From contig JAZDHY010000053.1 in assembly GCA_043805435.1 (NCBI GenBank), positions 3,589-67,588 of the forward strand: DNA of 64,000 nucleotides, in the 5' to 3' direction. The stretch is from JAEXOD01 sp043805435. GTDB taxonomy: Bacteria > Bacteroidota > Ignavibacteria > Ignavibacteriales > Melioribacteraceae. Positions 38,274-47,375 of the stretch are shown here, piece after piece. Numbering within the stretch: the first letter of the stretch is position 1; every line of letters starts with the position of its first letter. The position numbers and the translations under genes are program-made. The notes beneath the pieces are model-generated. The model ran no database searches. It was not told the origin of the DNA and worked only from the letters and a program-made list of their open reading frames with translations.

Positions 38274-39854
38274 CTAAATATTAGCTGTAATCTGTTCTTC
38301 ATTTTGAAATGTTTCTAATTTATACTTATATATCTCTTGCTGGTTTATAGCCTGTAAATAACCTTTCCCACTTGCTTCAATAACATCCGTTGAAACACCC
38401 CTGCCAATAAAAGATTTATCTTTATAGCGGATTCTGACAACAACCTCACCAAGGGCTTCTCTTCCCGAGGTAACAGACCGCACCTGATACGATTCAACAA
38501 GTGTTTCAATTTGTAAAGCTCTATCAATAGCATTAAATAATGCGTCAACAGAACCATCCCCGGTTGCTGAATCTGAAAATTCCTTATCCTGACTTTTCAC
38601 TTTAACGGTTGCAGTCGGAATTGAATTTGTTCCGCTATTAACGCTAATGTAAATAAGCTTATAAAAATCGTCATCTTTATGCAATTCATCTCCCATAAGA
38701 ATGCGCAAATCATCATCATAAACTTCTTTTTTCTTGTCGGCAAGTTTTGTAAAGGCGTCATAAACTTTTTGTAATTCTTCTTCAGTAACATGGTAGCCAA
38801 GTTCCACAAGCCTTACTTTTAATCCATGCCTGCCTGAGTGCCTTCCTAAAACAATTTTTGTTTTTTGAACTCCCACATTTTCCGGTACCATAATTTCGTA
38901 AGTTTCTCTGTTTTTTAACATACCGTCCTGATGAATACCGGACTCGTGTGCAAAAGCATTTTCACCTACAATTGCTTTATTTGGCTGCACAATTATGCCG
39001 GTAAATGAAGATACCATCTTACTTGTGTTGAATAATTCTTTTGTATTAATATCAGTATAAAAATTAAATAAATCCTTTCTTACGTTTAATGCCATAACAA
39101 TTTCTTCCATTGCAGCATTACCGGCACGTTCACCAATACCATTAATAGTACATTCAATTTGTCTTGCACCGTATTCAACTCCGGCCAGTGAGTTGCAAAC
39201 AGCCATACCAAGGTCGTTATGGCAATGAACACTTATAATTGCCTTATCAATATTTTTAACTCTGCGTTTTAATTCCGCAATTTTAGCTCCATATTCTTTT
39301 GGTATTGTATAACCTGTTGTATCAGGTATATTTATTGTGGTTGCACCTGCTGCTATTGCAGCTTCTACAACATCGGCTAAATATCCAATATCGGTTCTTC
39401 CTGCATCTTCAGCCGAAAACTCAATATCATCACAAAAGGTTTTTGCATATTGAACCATATCAAATGACATTTGTAAAACTGTTTTTCTTTTTTCGTTAAG
39501 TGAAACTCCGTACCTATCGCTGCCAAACTTTCCAAGTATATGATAATCGGAAGTACTTGAAAAAGTATGAATTCTTTTTTTTGCTGCATTACTAACTGCA
39601 TCATAGGCAGATTTAATATCAATTTCTTTTGCACGCGATAATGCGGCAATAATTACCCCTACTTCTCCTGCTATTCTTTTAACAGCTTCAAATTGAGCCG
39701 GAGAAGAGACCGGAAAACCTGCTTCAATAACATCAACATTTAGCTTTTCAAGTTGTTTTGCAATCTCTAATTTTTCGTATACGTTTAATGATGCACCGGG
39801 GGATTGTTCGCCATCGCGTAAGGTAGTATCAAAAATTATTACTTTTTCAGACAT
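38274..39854 (-). CDS. leuA: 2-Isopropylmalate synthase
   Basis: A 526-residue enzyme of the DRE-TIM family that condenses acetyl-CoA with 2-oxoisovalerate, the first step of leucine synthesis. The N-terminal barrel has IIFDTTLRDGEQSPGA, HCHNDLGMAVCNSLAG and NGIGERAGNAAMEE; HESGIHQDG follows, and the C-terminal regulatory domain (about 390-510) is intact, so leucine feedback is expected. The ATG at 39854 has AGGTG 6 nt before it; an upstream in-frame ATG at 39863 overlaps that SD. A citramalate synthase role cannot be fully excluded. Confidence 0.93.
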   Translation of the reverse strand: MSEKVIIFDTTLRDGEQSPGASLNVYEKLEIAKQLEKLNVDVIEAGFPVSSPAQFEAVKRIAGEVGVIIAALSRAKEIDIKSAYDAVSNAAKKRIHTFSSTSDYHILGKFGSDRYGVSLNEKRKTVLQMSFDMVQYAKTFCDDIEFSAEDAGRTDIGYLADVVEAAIAAGATTINIPDTTGYTIPKEYGAKIAELKRRVKNIDKAIISVHCHNDLGMAVCNSLAGVEYGARQIECTINGIGERAGNAAMEEIVMALNVRKDLFNFYTDINTKELFNTSKMVSSFTGIIVQPNKAIVGENAFAHESGIHQDGMLKNRETYEIMVPENVGVQKTKIVLGRHSGRHGLKVRLVELGYHVTEEELQKVYDAFTKLADKKKEVYDDDLRILMGDELHKDDDFYKLIYISVNSGTNSIPTATVKVKSQDKEFSDSATGDGSVDALFNAIDRALQIETLVESYQVRSVTSGREALGEVVVRIRYKDKSFIGRGVSTDVIEASGKGYLQAINQQEIYKYKLETFQNEEQITANI

Positions 39855-39870
39855 TTTTTTCACCTGTTTT

Positions 39871-40935
39871 CTAAATGTTATTTAAGTTTGTTAATATTAA
39901 TTGTGTAATTTCTTTTGTGCCGACAATTTTATCATCCTTTTTACCAATATCGGTTGTTCTAAAACCTTGTTCCAAAGTTTTTTCCACACCGTTAATTATA
40001 TAATTAGCAGCCTCTTTTAAGTTAAAGGAATAATCAAACATCATTGCTACAGATAAAATAGTTGCAATTGGATTAGCCTTGTCTAAGCCTGCTATATCCG
40101 GGGCACTGCCATGTATTGGTTCATACAAGGAATATTTATTCCCCAAACTTGCAGATGGAAGCATACCAAGACTCCCGGTAATCATTCCCGAAATATCGCT
40201 TAATATATCCCCAAATAAATTTGATGTGAGTATAATATCAAATTGTTTCGGGTCTCTTACAATCTGCATTGCGGCATTATCAACATACATGTGATTAACT
40301 TTTACATCGGGATATTCCAAATTGATTTCGTTAACTGTTTTTCTCCATAATTGCGAACACTCAAGTACGTTTGCTTTATCAACCGAAGTTAAAACTTTCT
40401 TTCGTTTTAATGCAGTTTGAAAAGCTAAACGAGCTATTCTTTCAATTTCGTATTTTGAATAAACCATTGTGTTCCAGCCTTTTTCATCTGTAAATCCTCG
40501 CGGTTCACCAAAATATATTCCTCCGGTTAACTCACGAAATACAATAAAATCAGTTCCTTCAACAACATCTCTTTTTAGAGAAGATGCTTCTACTAACGAA
40601 GAATACACTTTTGCCGGACGGATATTTGCAAAAAGCTCAAGCTCTTTTCTTAACCGCAACAACCCGGCTTCCGGCTTCAATTTGTGGTCAATGTTTTCCC
40701 ATTTATAACCGCCTACGGCTCCCATTAATACCGCATCGGACGAAAAACAAGATTGTAATGTTTCCTCTGTCAGCGGAGTACCAAATTTATCAATGGAAGA
40801 ACCGCCAAAAAGTTTTTCTTCAATGTTAAATTTAACATTAAACTTTTCGGCAGTTTTTAACAATACCTGCACTGCCGAATCTATAACTTCAACACCTATT
40901 CCGTCACCGGGTAAAAGTGTTATTTTGTAACTCAT
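39871..40935 (-). CDS. leuB: 3-Isopropylmalate dehydrogenase
   Basis: A 354-residue NAD-dependent oxidative decarboxylase. Motifs: LLPGDGIGVEVID, TGGIYFGEPRG, NLFGDILSDISGMITGSLG and EPIHGSAPDIAGLDKANP. The start at 40935 overlaps the ilvC stop as ATGA, so translation is probably coupled; the frame open further upstream lies inside ilvC. Confidence 0.96.
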   Translation of the reverse strand: MSYKITLLPGDGIGVEVIDSAVQVLLKTAEKFNVKFNIEEKLFGGSSIDKFGTPLTEETLQSCFSSDAVLMGAVGGYKWENIDHKLKPEAGLLRLRKELELFANIRPAKVYSSLVEASSLKRDVVEGTDFIVFRELTGGIYFGEPRGFTDEKGWNTMVYSKYEIERIARLAFQTALKRKKVLTSVDKANVLECSQLWRKTVNEINLEYPDVKVNHMYVDNAAMQIVRDPKQFDIILTSNLFGDILSDISGMITGSLGMLPSASLGNKYSLYEPIHGSAPDIAGLDKANPIATILSVAMMFDYSFNLKEAANYIINGVEKTLEQGFRTTDIGKKDDKIVGTKEITQLILTNLNNI

Positions 40936-41948
40936 ACCCCAACCTCTTCCTTCGGATTTTTTTTCTTTAACCAAGACATCATACTTCTAAGTTTTGCTCC
41001 AACGGTTTCAATTGAGTGTTCTCTGTTTTCTTTTCTTAACTCTTCCATATTTTTTAAACCGTTATCATTTTCAGCACGCCATTCTCTGGCAAAACTTCCA
41101 TCTTGTATTTCAGTAAGAATTTTTTTCATTTCCGCTTTGGTTTCTTTAGTAATAATTCTGCTTCCTCTTGTCATTCCGCCATATTCGGCAGTATCACTTA
41201 CGGAATAATTCATTCTTGAAAGGCCGCCTTCATAATATAAATCTACAATCAATTTTAATTCATGCATACATTCAAAATAGGCCAATTCAGGAGGATAACC
41301 GGCTTCTGCCAAAACTTCAAATCCCGCTTTAATCAATTGTGCAGATCCGCCGCACAATACAGCTTGTTCGCCAAACAAATCTGTTTCTGTTTCATCTTTA
41401 AAAGTAGTTTCAATAACTCCGGCTTTTGTACCGCCAATTCCTAATGCCCAGGCTAAAGCCATTTCTTTTGTGTTGCCTGTATAATCTTGATGAATAGCAA
41501 TTAAACATGGTACACCATTATTTTCTAAAAAAGTTCTGCGTACTAAATGTCCGGGACTTTTAGGAGCAATCATCATAACATTAACATTTGCAGGTGGCAC
41601 AATCCATTTATAATGAATATTAAAACCGTGTGCAAAAACAAGAGTTTTGCCTTCGGTTAAATAAGGAGCAATAGATTTTTCGTAAACCTGTTTTTGATGC
41701 TGATCGGGCAAAAGAACCATAATTACATCAGCCCATTCACTAGCTGCATCCACCTCTTTAACTTCCAAACCTGCATCAGTTGCTTTTTTACAGGAAGTAC
41801 TTGTTGAACGTAAACCCACACAAACGTTTAATCCGCTCTCTTTTAAATTTAAAGCGTGGGCATGTCCCTGGCTGCCAAAACCTAATACTGCAATTTTTTT
41901 ATCTTTTAACGAATTTAGTGATGCATCTTGATCATAATATACTTTCAT
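40932..41948 (-). CDS. ilvC: Ketol-acid reductoisomerase
   Basis: A 338-residue class I enzyme, NADPH-dependent, converting acetolactate to 2,3-dihydroxyisovalerate. GFGSQGHAHALNLKESG (Rossmann loop) and the knotted C-terminal domain with DLFGEQAVLCGG, FECMHELKLIVDL and YSVSDTAEYGG are clear. Its stop overlaps the leuB start by four bases. Its substrate is also consumed by the acetolactate decarboxylase encoded upstream of the operon. Confidence 0.97.
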   Translation of the reverse strand: MKVYYDQDASLNSLKDKKIAVLGFGSQGHAHALNLKESGLNVCVGLRSTSTSCKKATDAGLEVKEVDAASEWADVIMVLLPDQHQKQVYEKSIAPYLTEGKTLVFAHGFNIHYKWIVPPANVNVMMIAPKSPGHLVRRTFLENNGVPCLIAIHQDYTGNTKEMALAWALGIGGTKAGVIETTFKDETETDLFGEQAVLCGGSAQLIKAGFEVLAEAGYPPELAYFECMHELKLIVDLYYEGGLSRMNYSVSDTAEYGGMTRGSRIITKETKAEMKKILTEIQDGSFAREWRAENDNGLKNMEELRKENREHSIETVGAKLRSMMSWLKKKNPKEEVGV

Positions 41949-41968
41949 TGTAAACCTCTATATAAATT

Positions 41969-42481
41969 TTAATTTGATGGATATTCTTTTTTTTGTAATT
42001 TTACCTGTTCGCCACGTTTTAATGCAACAGTGCCTGAACGTGCTATCTCTTTTATTCCAAGTGGTAAAAGGATATTAATAACTGCATCAATTTTTTCAGG
42101 CGGTCCGGTAACTTCCAGCATAATTGATTTATTATTTATATCCACTACTTTACCATGGAATATGTCGCAAAGATTTTTTATTTCTTCTAATGAGTTTTTT
42201 TTGTAGTCAACTTTTATTAAAGCCAACTCCCTTTCAATATGGTTTATTTCCGATAAATCTACTACTTTTATTGTATCAATCAATCTGTTTAATTGTTTAA
42301 CAACTTGATCAATAATCTGGCTGTCTCCAACTGTAACAATAGTCATTCTGGAAATTTCCGCAATTTCCGTTTCGCCAATGGAAATACTAATTATATTAAA
42401 TCCTTTTCCGCTGAACATTGTTGCTACGCGATCGAACGCACCAAAATGATTTTCTACAAGTACTGAAATAATATGCTTCAT
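41969..42481 (-). CDS. ilvN: Acetolactate synthase small (regulatory) subunit
   Basis: A 170-residue regulatory subunit with an N-terminal ACT domain (about 3-75; HIISVLVENHFGAFDRVATMFSGKGFNI) that binds valine, and a C-terminal ACT-like half (to about 160). Its ATG shares one base with the ilvB stop (TAATG), so expression is coupled to the large subunit. Confidence 0.95.
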   Translation of the reverse strand: MKHIISVLVENHFGAFDRVATMFSGKGFNIISISIGETEIAEISRMTIVTVGDSQIIDQVVKQLNRLIDTIKVVDLSEINHIERELALIKVDYKKNSLEEIKNLCDIFHGKVVDINNKSIMLEVTGPPEKIDAVINILLPLGIKEIARSGTVALKRGEQVKLQKKEYPSN

Positions 42482-44193
42482 TAAATCATATTCCTGGGGT
42501 TTAGTTGTTTTAATAACATATTTGAATTTGAAGCTCCTGCCGGAACCATAGGAAATACTAAATCATCTTTAACTACTTTAAATTCCAATAATATCGGTCT
42601 GTCATTAATTGATAATGCTTTTTCAAGCAAAGCATCAACTTCTTTTGGATCATCAGTTGAATAAGACTCAATTCCAAAAGCTTCTCCAACTTTAACAAAA
42701 TCAGGATTACTTTGGCTTAAATCTGTAAAACTATATTTTTCGGCATGAAACAATTCCTGCCATTGACGTACCATTCCTAAGAAACTATTATTTATTATTA
42801 TAAATATAATCGGTAATTTATTTGCTCGGGCAGTAGTCAACTCTTGAATATTCATTTGAAAGCCGCCATCGCCGCTTATCGAAATAATCGGTCTATCTTT
42901 TACACCAAACGACGCCCCTATTGCTGCCGGAAGCGAAAAGCCCATTGTACCAAGGCCGCCGCTGGATAACAAAGAACGTGGATTATTGAACTGATAAAAT
43001 TGTGCCGTCCACATTTGATGCTGTCCAACATCGGTAACAATAACAGCTTCACCTTTTGTTAATTTCGATAGTCTTTCAATTACAAATTCAGTTCTTAATC
43101 TACCGTCGTTATCTTCATAAACCATCGGGCATTCATCTTTCCACGCATAAATTTGTTCCCACCAGTCTTTAACATCCGGTTTTTTTGTCATTTCAATTGT
43201 TAACTCAGCCAAAATATGTTTTACATCACCCACAATCGGTAAATCGACAACCACATTTTTATCAATTGCCGTCGGGTCAATATCTACATGTATTTTATAA
43301 GCATTTACGGCAAAAGCATCAATATTACCTGTTACACGGTCATCAAAACGTGCACCAAGCGAAACAAGCACATCACAATTTTGCACTGCCTGATTTGCAC
43401 AATAAGTTCCGTGCATACCTAACATCCCCATACATTGGTCATCTATACTTGGATAAGCCCCCAAACCTTGTAAAGTAGTTGTAACAGGCAGATTGTTTTC
43501 TTGCGCAAATAATTTTAATTCGCCCGAACCGCCGGACATAATAACACCCCCGCCGACATACAAAACCGGCCTTTTTGCGTTGCTTATCATCTCGGCGGCT
43601 TTTTTTATTTGCTGAGAATGTCCTTTATATGTTGGTTTGTAACCACGTATATCAACATTGCTTGGATACTCAAATTCACATTCGGCATTAATAACATTTT
43701 TTGGCAGGTCAACTACAACAGGCCCCGGTCGTCCTGTTGATGCAATAAAAAATGCTTTCCTAATTGTTATGGCAAGTTCTTCAACATTTCTAACCAAAAA
43801 ATTATGCTTTGTAATCGGTCGTGTTATACCTATAATATCAGCTTCTTGAAAAGCATCGTTGCCAATTAAATGCGAGGCAACCTGCCCAGTAAAAACAACT
43901 ATCGGCACCGAATCCATATAAGCGTCCGCTATTCCGGTAACTGTGTTTGTTGCACCCGGCCCGGAAGTTACTAAAACGACTCCAACTCTTCCGGTTGCTT
44001 TGGCATAACCTTCTGCCATATGAACTGCACCTTGTTCATGTCTAACTAATACGTGTTGTAAAAAATCTACATCGTATAATTTTTCATAGATTTTTAATAT
44101 TGACCCACCGGGGTAACCAAATATTGTGTCAACCCCTTCATGTCTCAAACATTCAAAAAATATGTCTGCACCTGTAAGTAATTTATTTGCCAT
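42481..44193 (-). CDS. ilvB: Acetolactate synthase large (catalytic) subunit
   Basis: A 570-residue TPP enzyme that makes acetolactate or acetohydroxybutyrate. Motifs: GYPGGSILKIYEKL with the catalytic Glu in RHEQGAVHMAEGYA, and the TPP motif GDGGFQMNIQELTTA ending in NN (IINNSFLGMVRQWQ). Full length for the family. It lies 19 nt after ilvD in the ilv-leu operon. Confidence 0.97.
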   Translation of the reverse strand: MANKLLTGADIFFECLRHEGVDTIFGYPGGSILKIYEKLYDVDFLQHVLVRHEQGAVHMAEGYAKATGRVGVVLVTSGPGATNTVTGIADAYMDSVPIVVFTGQVASHLIGNDAFQEADIIGITRPITKHNFLVRNVEELAITIRKAFFIASTGRPGPVVVDLPKNVINAECEFEYPSNVDIRGYKPTYKGHSQQIKKAAEMISNAKRPVLYVGGGVIMSGGSGELKLFAQENNLPVTTTLQGLGAYPSIDDQCMGMLGMHGTYCANQAVQNCDVLVSLGARFDDRVTGNIDAFAVNAYKIHVDIDPTAIDKNVVVDLPIVGDVKHILAELTIEMTKKPDVKDWWEQIYAWKDECPMVYEDNDGRLRTEFVIERLSKLTKGEAVIVTDVGQHQMWTAQFYQFNNPRSLLSSGGLGTMGFSLPAAIGASFGVKDRPIISISGDGGFQMNIQELTTARANKLPIIFIIINNSFLGMVRQWQELFHAEKYSFTDLSQSNPDFVKVGEAFGIESYSTDDPKEVDALLEKALSINDRPILLEFKVVKDDLVFPMVPAGASNSNMLLKQLNPRNMI

Positions 44194-44212
44194 TTTATAT
44201 TATTCCTTTATA

Positions 44213-45901
44213 TTATTTATATTCCGGTAAACTTAATACGGCACCTTTGCTGGCAGATAATACCATTTTTGAATATCTGCTAAGGTATCCTTTTTTAATT
44301 TTTGGTTCAAAAATCGGTAATTCTTTTAATCGGTTTTCTATTTCTTGATCAGATAATTCCACATTAATCGATTTATTGGGAATATCAATAGCAATAATAT
44401 CACCTTCTTTTATTGCTGCAATTGGCCCTTTGGCCGCTGCTTCCGGCGAAACATGCCCAATGCAGGCACCACGCGTTCCGCCCGAAAATCTTCCGTCAGT
44501 TATTAATGCAACTTTATCACCAAGTCCCATTCCCATTATTGCACTTGTAGGACTTAACATTTCCGGCATTCCGGGGCCTCCGGCGGGGCCTTCATATCTT
44601 ATTACAACTACATCGCCGGCTTTTATTTCTTTGTTCAATATTCCTTCAAGGGCACTTTCCTGCGAGTTGTATATCCTTGCAGGACCTTTATGCACCAACA
44701 TTTTAGGGTCAACAGCTCCGGTTTTTACAACAGAACCTTCGGGAGCCAAGTTTCCATACAATACCGCAAGACCTCCTTTTTGAGAGTACGGATCTTCAAG
44801 TGAATGTATTACTTTTAGGTTAGTAATTTTTGAATCCTTTATATTATCTTTTAATGATTTTCCGGTAACGGTTAAACAAGAAGTATCTAACACGCCTTCT
44901 TTTTTTGAAAGTTCGTTTAATATTGCAGATATTCCTCCAGCATTATTGACGTCTTCGATATGTATTAATTTAGTTGCCGGACTAACCTTACATAAATAAG
45001 GTGCAATTTCGGAAATTTCGTTTAATTCCCTAAGGTTAAAACTAAACCCGGCTTCTATTCCAATTGCAATTGTATGCAAAATTGTGTTTGTACTTCCGCC
45101 CATTGCCATATCAAGAGCAAATGCATTGCGCATTGATTTTAGCGTAATAATATCCGACGGTTTTATATCGTTTTTTACTAAATAAACAATTTGTTTTGCG
45201 GCGGCTTGTGCTAATTCCAACCTTTTGGGATCAACAGCCAAAATTGTACCATTTCCCGGTAAAGCCATACCCAAAGCTTCCATCAAACAGTTCATCGAGT
45301 TTGCAGTAAACATTCCGGCACAAGAACCACATGTAGGGCAGCTAAAATCTTCAAGCTCTTTTAATTGCTCGGCATTTATTTCTCCGGTTTGAAATCTTCC
45401 TACCCCTTCAAATACTGAAATCAAATCTGTTTTTTCGCCGCTTGGTAATTTTCCGGCTTTCATCGGTCCGCCTGAAATAAAAATTGTTGGTATATTTACT
45501 CTTGCTGCCGCCATTAACATACCGGGAACAATTTTATCGCAATTTGGGATACATACCATACCATCAAGACGATGCGCTTCAACAACCGTTTCTACACAAT
45601 CGGCAATTAATTCTCTGCTTGCCAGCGAATAGCGCATTCCTAAATGCCCCATCGCTATTCCATCATCAACCCCTATGGTATTAAATTCAAAGGGAATTCC
45701 GCCTGCCTCGCGTATTGCTTGTTTAACAACTTTTCCGAATTCTTGCAAATGTACATGACCGGGAATTAAATCAATATAAGAATTGCATACACCAATAAAC
45801 GGTTTTTTAAAATCCTCATCCGATTTAATAACTCCGGTTGCTTTTAACAAACTTCTGTGCGGTGCTTTATCAAATCCTTTTTTTATTAAATCTGATCTCA
45901 A
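44213..45901 (-). CDS. ilvD: Dihydroxy-acid dehydratase
   Basis: A 562-residue Fe-S dehydratase. Cluster cysteines are in VCNSYIDLIPGH, CIPNCDKIVPG and CPTCGSCAGMF; DGRFSGGTRG marks the C-terminal part. The start is TTG at 45901, with AGAGG 5 nt upstream and no ATG nearby. It is the first structural gene of the operon, directly after the attenuator-like leader. A small hairpin in the leader (CTGAAT/ATTCAG, about 45910-45933) reaches into the SD and could affect initiation. Confidence 0.95.
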   Translation of the reverse strand: MRSDLIKKGFDKAPHRSLLKATGVIKSDEDFKKPFIGVCNSYIDLIPGHVHLQEFGKVVKQAIREAGGIPFEFNTIGVDDGIAMGHLGMRYSLASRELIADCVETVVEAHRLDGMVCIPNCDKIVPGMLMAAARVNIPTIFISGGPMKAGKLPSGEKTDLISVFEGVGRFQTGEINAEQLKELEDFSCPTCGSCAGMFTANSMNCLMEALGMALPGNGTILAVDPKRLELAQAAAKQIVYLVKNDIKPSDIITLKSMRNAFALDMAMGGSTNTILHTIAIGIEAGFSFNLRELNEISEIAPYLCKVSPATKLIHIEDVNNAGGISAILNELSKKEGVLDTSCLTVTGKSLKDNIKDSKITNLKVIHSLEDPYSQKGGLAVLYGNLAPEGSVVKTGAVDPKMLVHKGPARIYNSQESALEGILNKEIKAGDVVVIRYEGPAGGPGMPEMLSPTSAIMGMGLGDKVALITDGRFSGGTRGACIGHVSPEAAAKGPIAAIKEGDIIAIDIPNKSINVELSDQEIENRLKELPIFEPKIKKGYLSRYSKMVLSASKGAVLSLPEYK

Positions 45902-45938
45902 CTGAACCTCTGAATAAGTTTTAAAATATTCAGATAAA

Positions 45939-46087
45939 CTTATTGGATTTTGTCAATCCCTAAGTTTTTGTTGTTTGTATAAAATATTTTTTGATAGGGA
46001 TTGACTTATTTATTAGCTGACAATAATAATTAGACCGAGAAGGCTAATTATGACTGTAGAAATAATGCTAATAATAATAATCCCTGA
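45939..46087 (-). promoter_or_regulatory. Attenuator-like alternative RNA structures of the ilv-leu operon
   Basis: Four segments in the transcript can pair in succession. Segment 1 AGGGATT (46079-46085) lies just before the Ile run of the leader peptide. Segment 2 is GTCAATCCCTA (45995-46005), segment 3 TAGGGATTGAC (45952-45962), and segment 4 AATCC..TAAG (45939-45949). 1:2 or 2:3 (11 perfect pairs) or 3:4 (CTTA/TAAG plus GGATT/AATCC, followed by TTTAT) exclude each other in the classical order. A ribosome stalled on Ile codons would mask segment 1, allow 2:3 and prevent the weak 3:4 terminator. The T run is poor, so the 3:4 hairpin may need help or act differently. Confidence 0.6.
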
Positions 46088-46204
46088 TAAGGTAATATCT
46101 GAAAGTGAAATATTGATTACTGAAAATGACGTTACAATGCGACTACTGCGGTTTCGTTTTGCAGTAGTAAAGCTTGGGGTAATATGTAATTTCGCGTTGT
46201 TCAT
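46013..46204 (-). CDS. Leader peptide of the ilv-leu operon
   Basis: A 63-codon frame whose last 23 residues are almost all branched-chain: GIIIISIISTVIISLLGL, then IIIVS and stop. That is 11 Ile, 3 Leu and 2 Val, as in IlvL-type leader peptides of attenuators. It begins only 7-9 nt after the predicted transcription start, so it may be translated as a nearly leaderless message; no SD is seen. A hairpin inside the frame (46142-46168, ACTACTGC/GCAGTAGT) could serve as a pause site. Its stop is 8 nt before the segment-2 arm of the attenuator. Confidence 0.7.
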   Translation of the reverse strand: MNNAKLHITPSFTTAKRNRSSRIVTSFSVINISLSDITLSGIIIISIISTVIISLLGLIIIVS

Positions 46205-46218
46205 AATTTATGAATACA

Positions 46219-46246
46219 AATATATTCTTAATATTTTAATTGTCAA
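46219..46246 (-). promoter_or_regulatory. Promoter of the ilv-leu operon
   Basis: On the minus strand a perfect TTGACA (46241-46246) stands 16 nt before TATATT (46219-46224). The -10 continues as TATATTTG, so it also fits the Bacteroidota TAnnTTTG consensus. The predicted start is near 46211-46213. Confidence 0.7.
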
Positions 46247-46299
46247 GTGAAAAATTCATTCTTCTTGACGAAATATTCATTTATTTGCATAAATATGCG

Positions 46300-47070
46300 C
46301 TATTTTTTCTCCACTTTTTCCAAATCCTCATAATTATCTTTCGTAAAGTCTTGATTTGGAAAAATACCATCTTCGGGCAGTATCATATTAAAACCCGCAA
46401 TTTTTTCAATTTCAACAACTACATCTTCTGTCATTAAATCTAAGATATGCCCGCCCGATGTTTTATCTTTGGAAAGAAAATGAAGATGATATCCCGGAAC
46501 GTTTACACCGTTGGCAAAAAACGGGCATTTAAAACCAACTATTGTGCCTTCAATATTTTCTAAATTAAAAACAGACTGCATTTTTACTACTTCTGTTAAT
46601 GGTTTGTAAGGTTTGTTTTGCTTGGGTACAGATCTGGTTGTTAGCATCTTAAATTTTCCGGTTATTTTAACCGCATAAAAATAATTTGGTGACGGGAGAA
46701 GAGAATCTACAAATTTTGTACACTTTTCGTAATTAAGGGGAATATTCAAATTCCTTTTTATCTCGCTTTTAAATTTTGTAACAGTCATAAAAGGAGTTTT
46801 AATTGTATCCGGCATTATGTTAACAGAACAGTCTGCCTTAACTTGATACACTACTCCTTCAAAAACAACCATTTCACCGTCAACACCATTAAAAGTACCA
46901 ATTCCAAAATCACCATATAATTTTAGCTGTTTTAGTGTAAACTGACTGTCATAATTGCTTTTTAATAAAGCATCAATTGTTGAATATTGTGTTAAAGTGT
47001 TAGTTTGGGCTGTTGTTTGTAATTGGAATAATGCTATAACAATTACAAAATATTTAATAATATTTTTCAT
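46300..47070 (-). CDS. Alpha-acetolactate decarboxylase, exported form
   Basis: A 256-residue protein converting acetolactate to acetoin. The zinc site is visible as GYHLHFLSKDKTSGGH (three His), with NGVDGEMV and LEGVVYQ-like (FEGVVYQV) blocks of the BudA/AlsD family. The N-terminus (KNIIKYFVIVIALFQLQTTAQ) is a signal peptide, as known for some Bacillus/Brevibacillus enzymes, so it should act outside the cytoplasm. I start at ATG 47070; a TTG four codons upstream is less likely. It lies about 55 nt upstream of the ilv-leu promoter on the same strand, and no terminator is seen between, so read-through into the leader is possible. Confidence 0.9.
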   Translation of the reverse strand: MKNIIKYFVIVIALFQLQTTAQTNTLTQYSTIDALLKSNYDSQFTLKQLKLYGDFGIGTFNGVDGEMVVFEGVVYQVKADCSVNIMPDTIKTPFMTVTKFKSEIKRNLNIPLNYEKCTKFVDSLLPSPNYFYAVKITGKFKMLTTRSVPKQNKPYKPLTEVVKMQSVFNLENIEGTIVGFKCPFFANGVNVPGYHLHFLSKDKTSGGHILDLMTEDVVVEIEKIAGFNMILPEDGIFPNQDFTKDNYEDLEKVEKK

Positions 47071-47131
47071 TTTAGGCAACAATCGGTTATTAATAAAATA
47101 GTTTATATTTTTACTTCAATTAAAATTATGG

Positions 47132-47139
47132 CAAATATA
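47132..47139 (-). promoter_or_regulatory. Bacteroidota-type -7 element upstream of acetolactate decarboxylase
   Basis: TATATTTG on the minus strand, about 60 nt upstream of the start codon, with TTTA about 19 nt further upstream in the -33 place. Tentative. Confidence 0.4.
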
Positions 47140-47375
47140 CATTTTAAAATATTAATTGTAAAATGTGTGATTAATTTATATGTTAAATATCAATCAGTAA
47201 GCTATTTTCCCTTGTTTTATTCTGTTATATTACCTAAGTTTGTACTAAATAAGATAAAATAACTTATTATAAATTTATAGTGAACAATTTTATCTGTTTT
47301 ACTGTTATCAGTTTAAGCAAAGCAAAAATTTTTTTTTGCTTATTAAAAGTATGTTCTTTATTTTGTAGTGTTAAT

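Noticed and set aside
45952..46005. The 11-bp hairpin alone as a rho-independent terminator
   Set aside because: The loop is over 30 nt and no T run follows; it fits an antiterminator stem better.
46050..46250. Plus-strand frame opposite the ilv leader
   Set aside because: It is the antisense of the Ile-rich leader peptide and has no start signals of its own.
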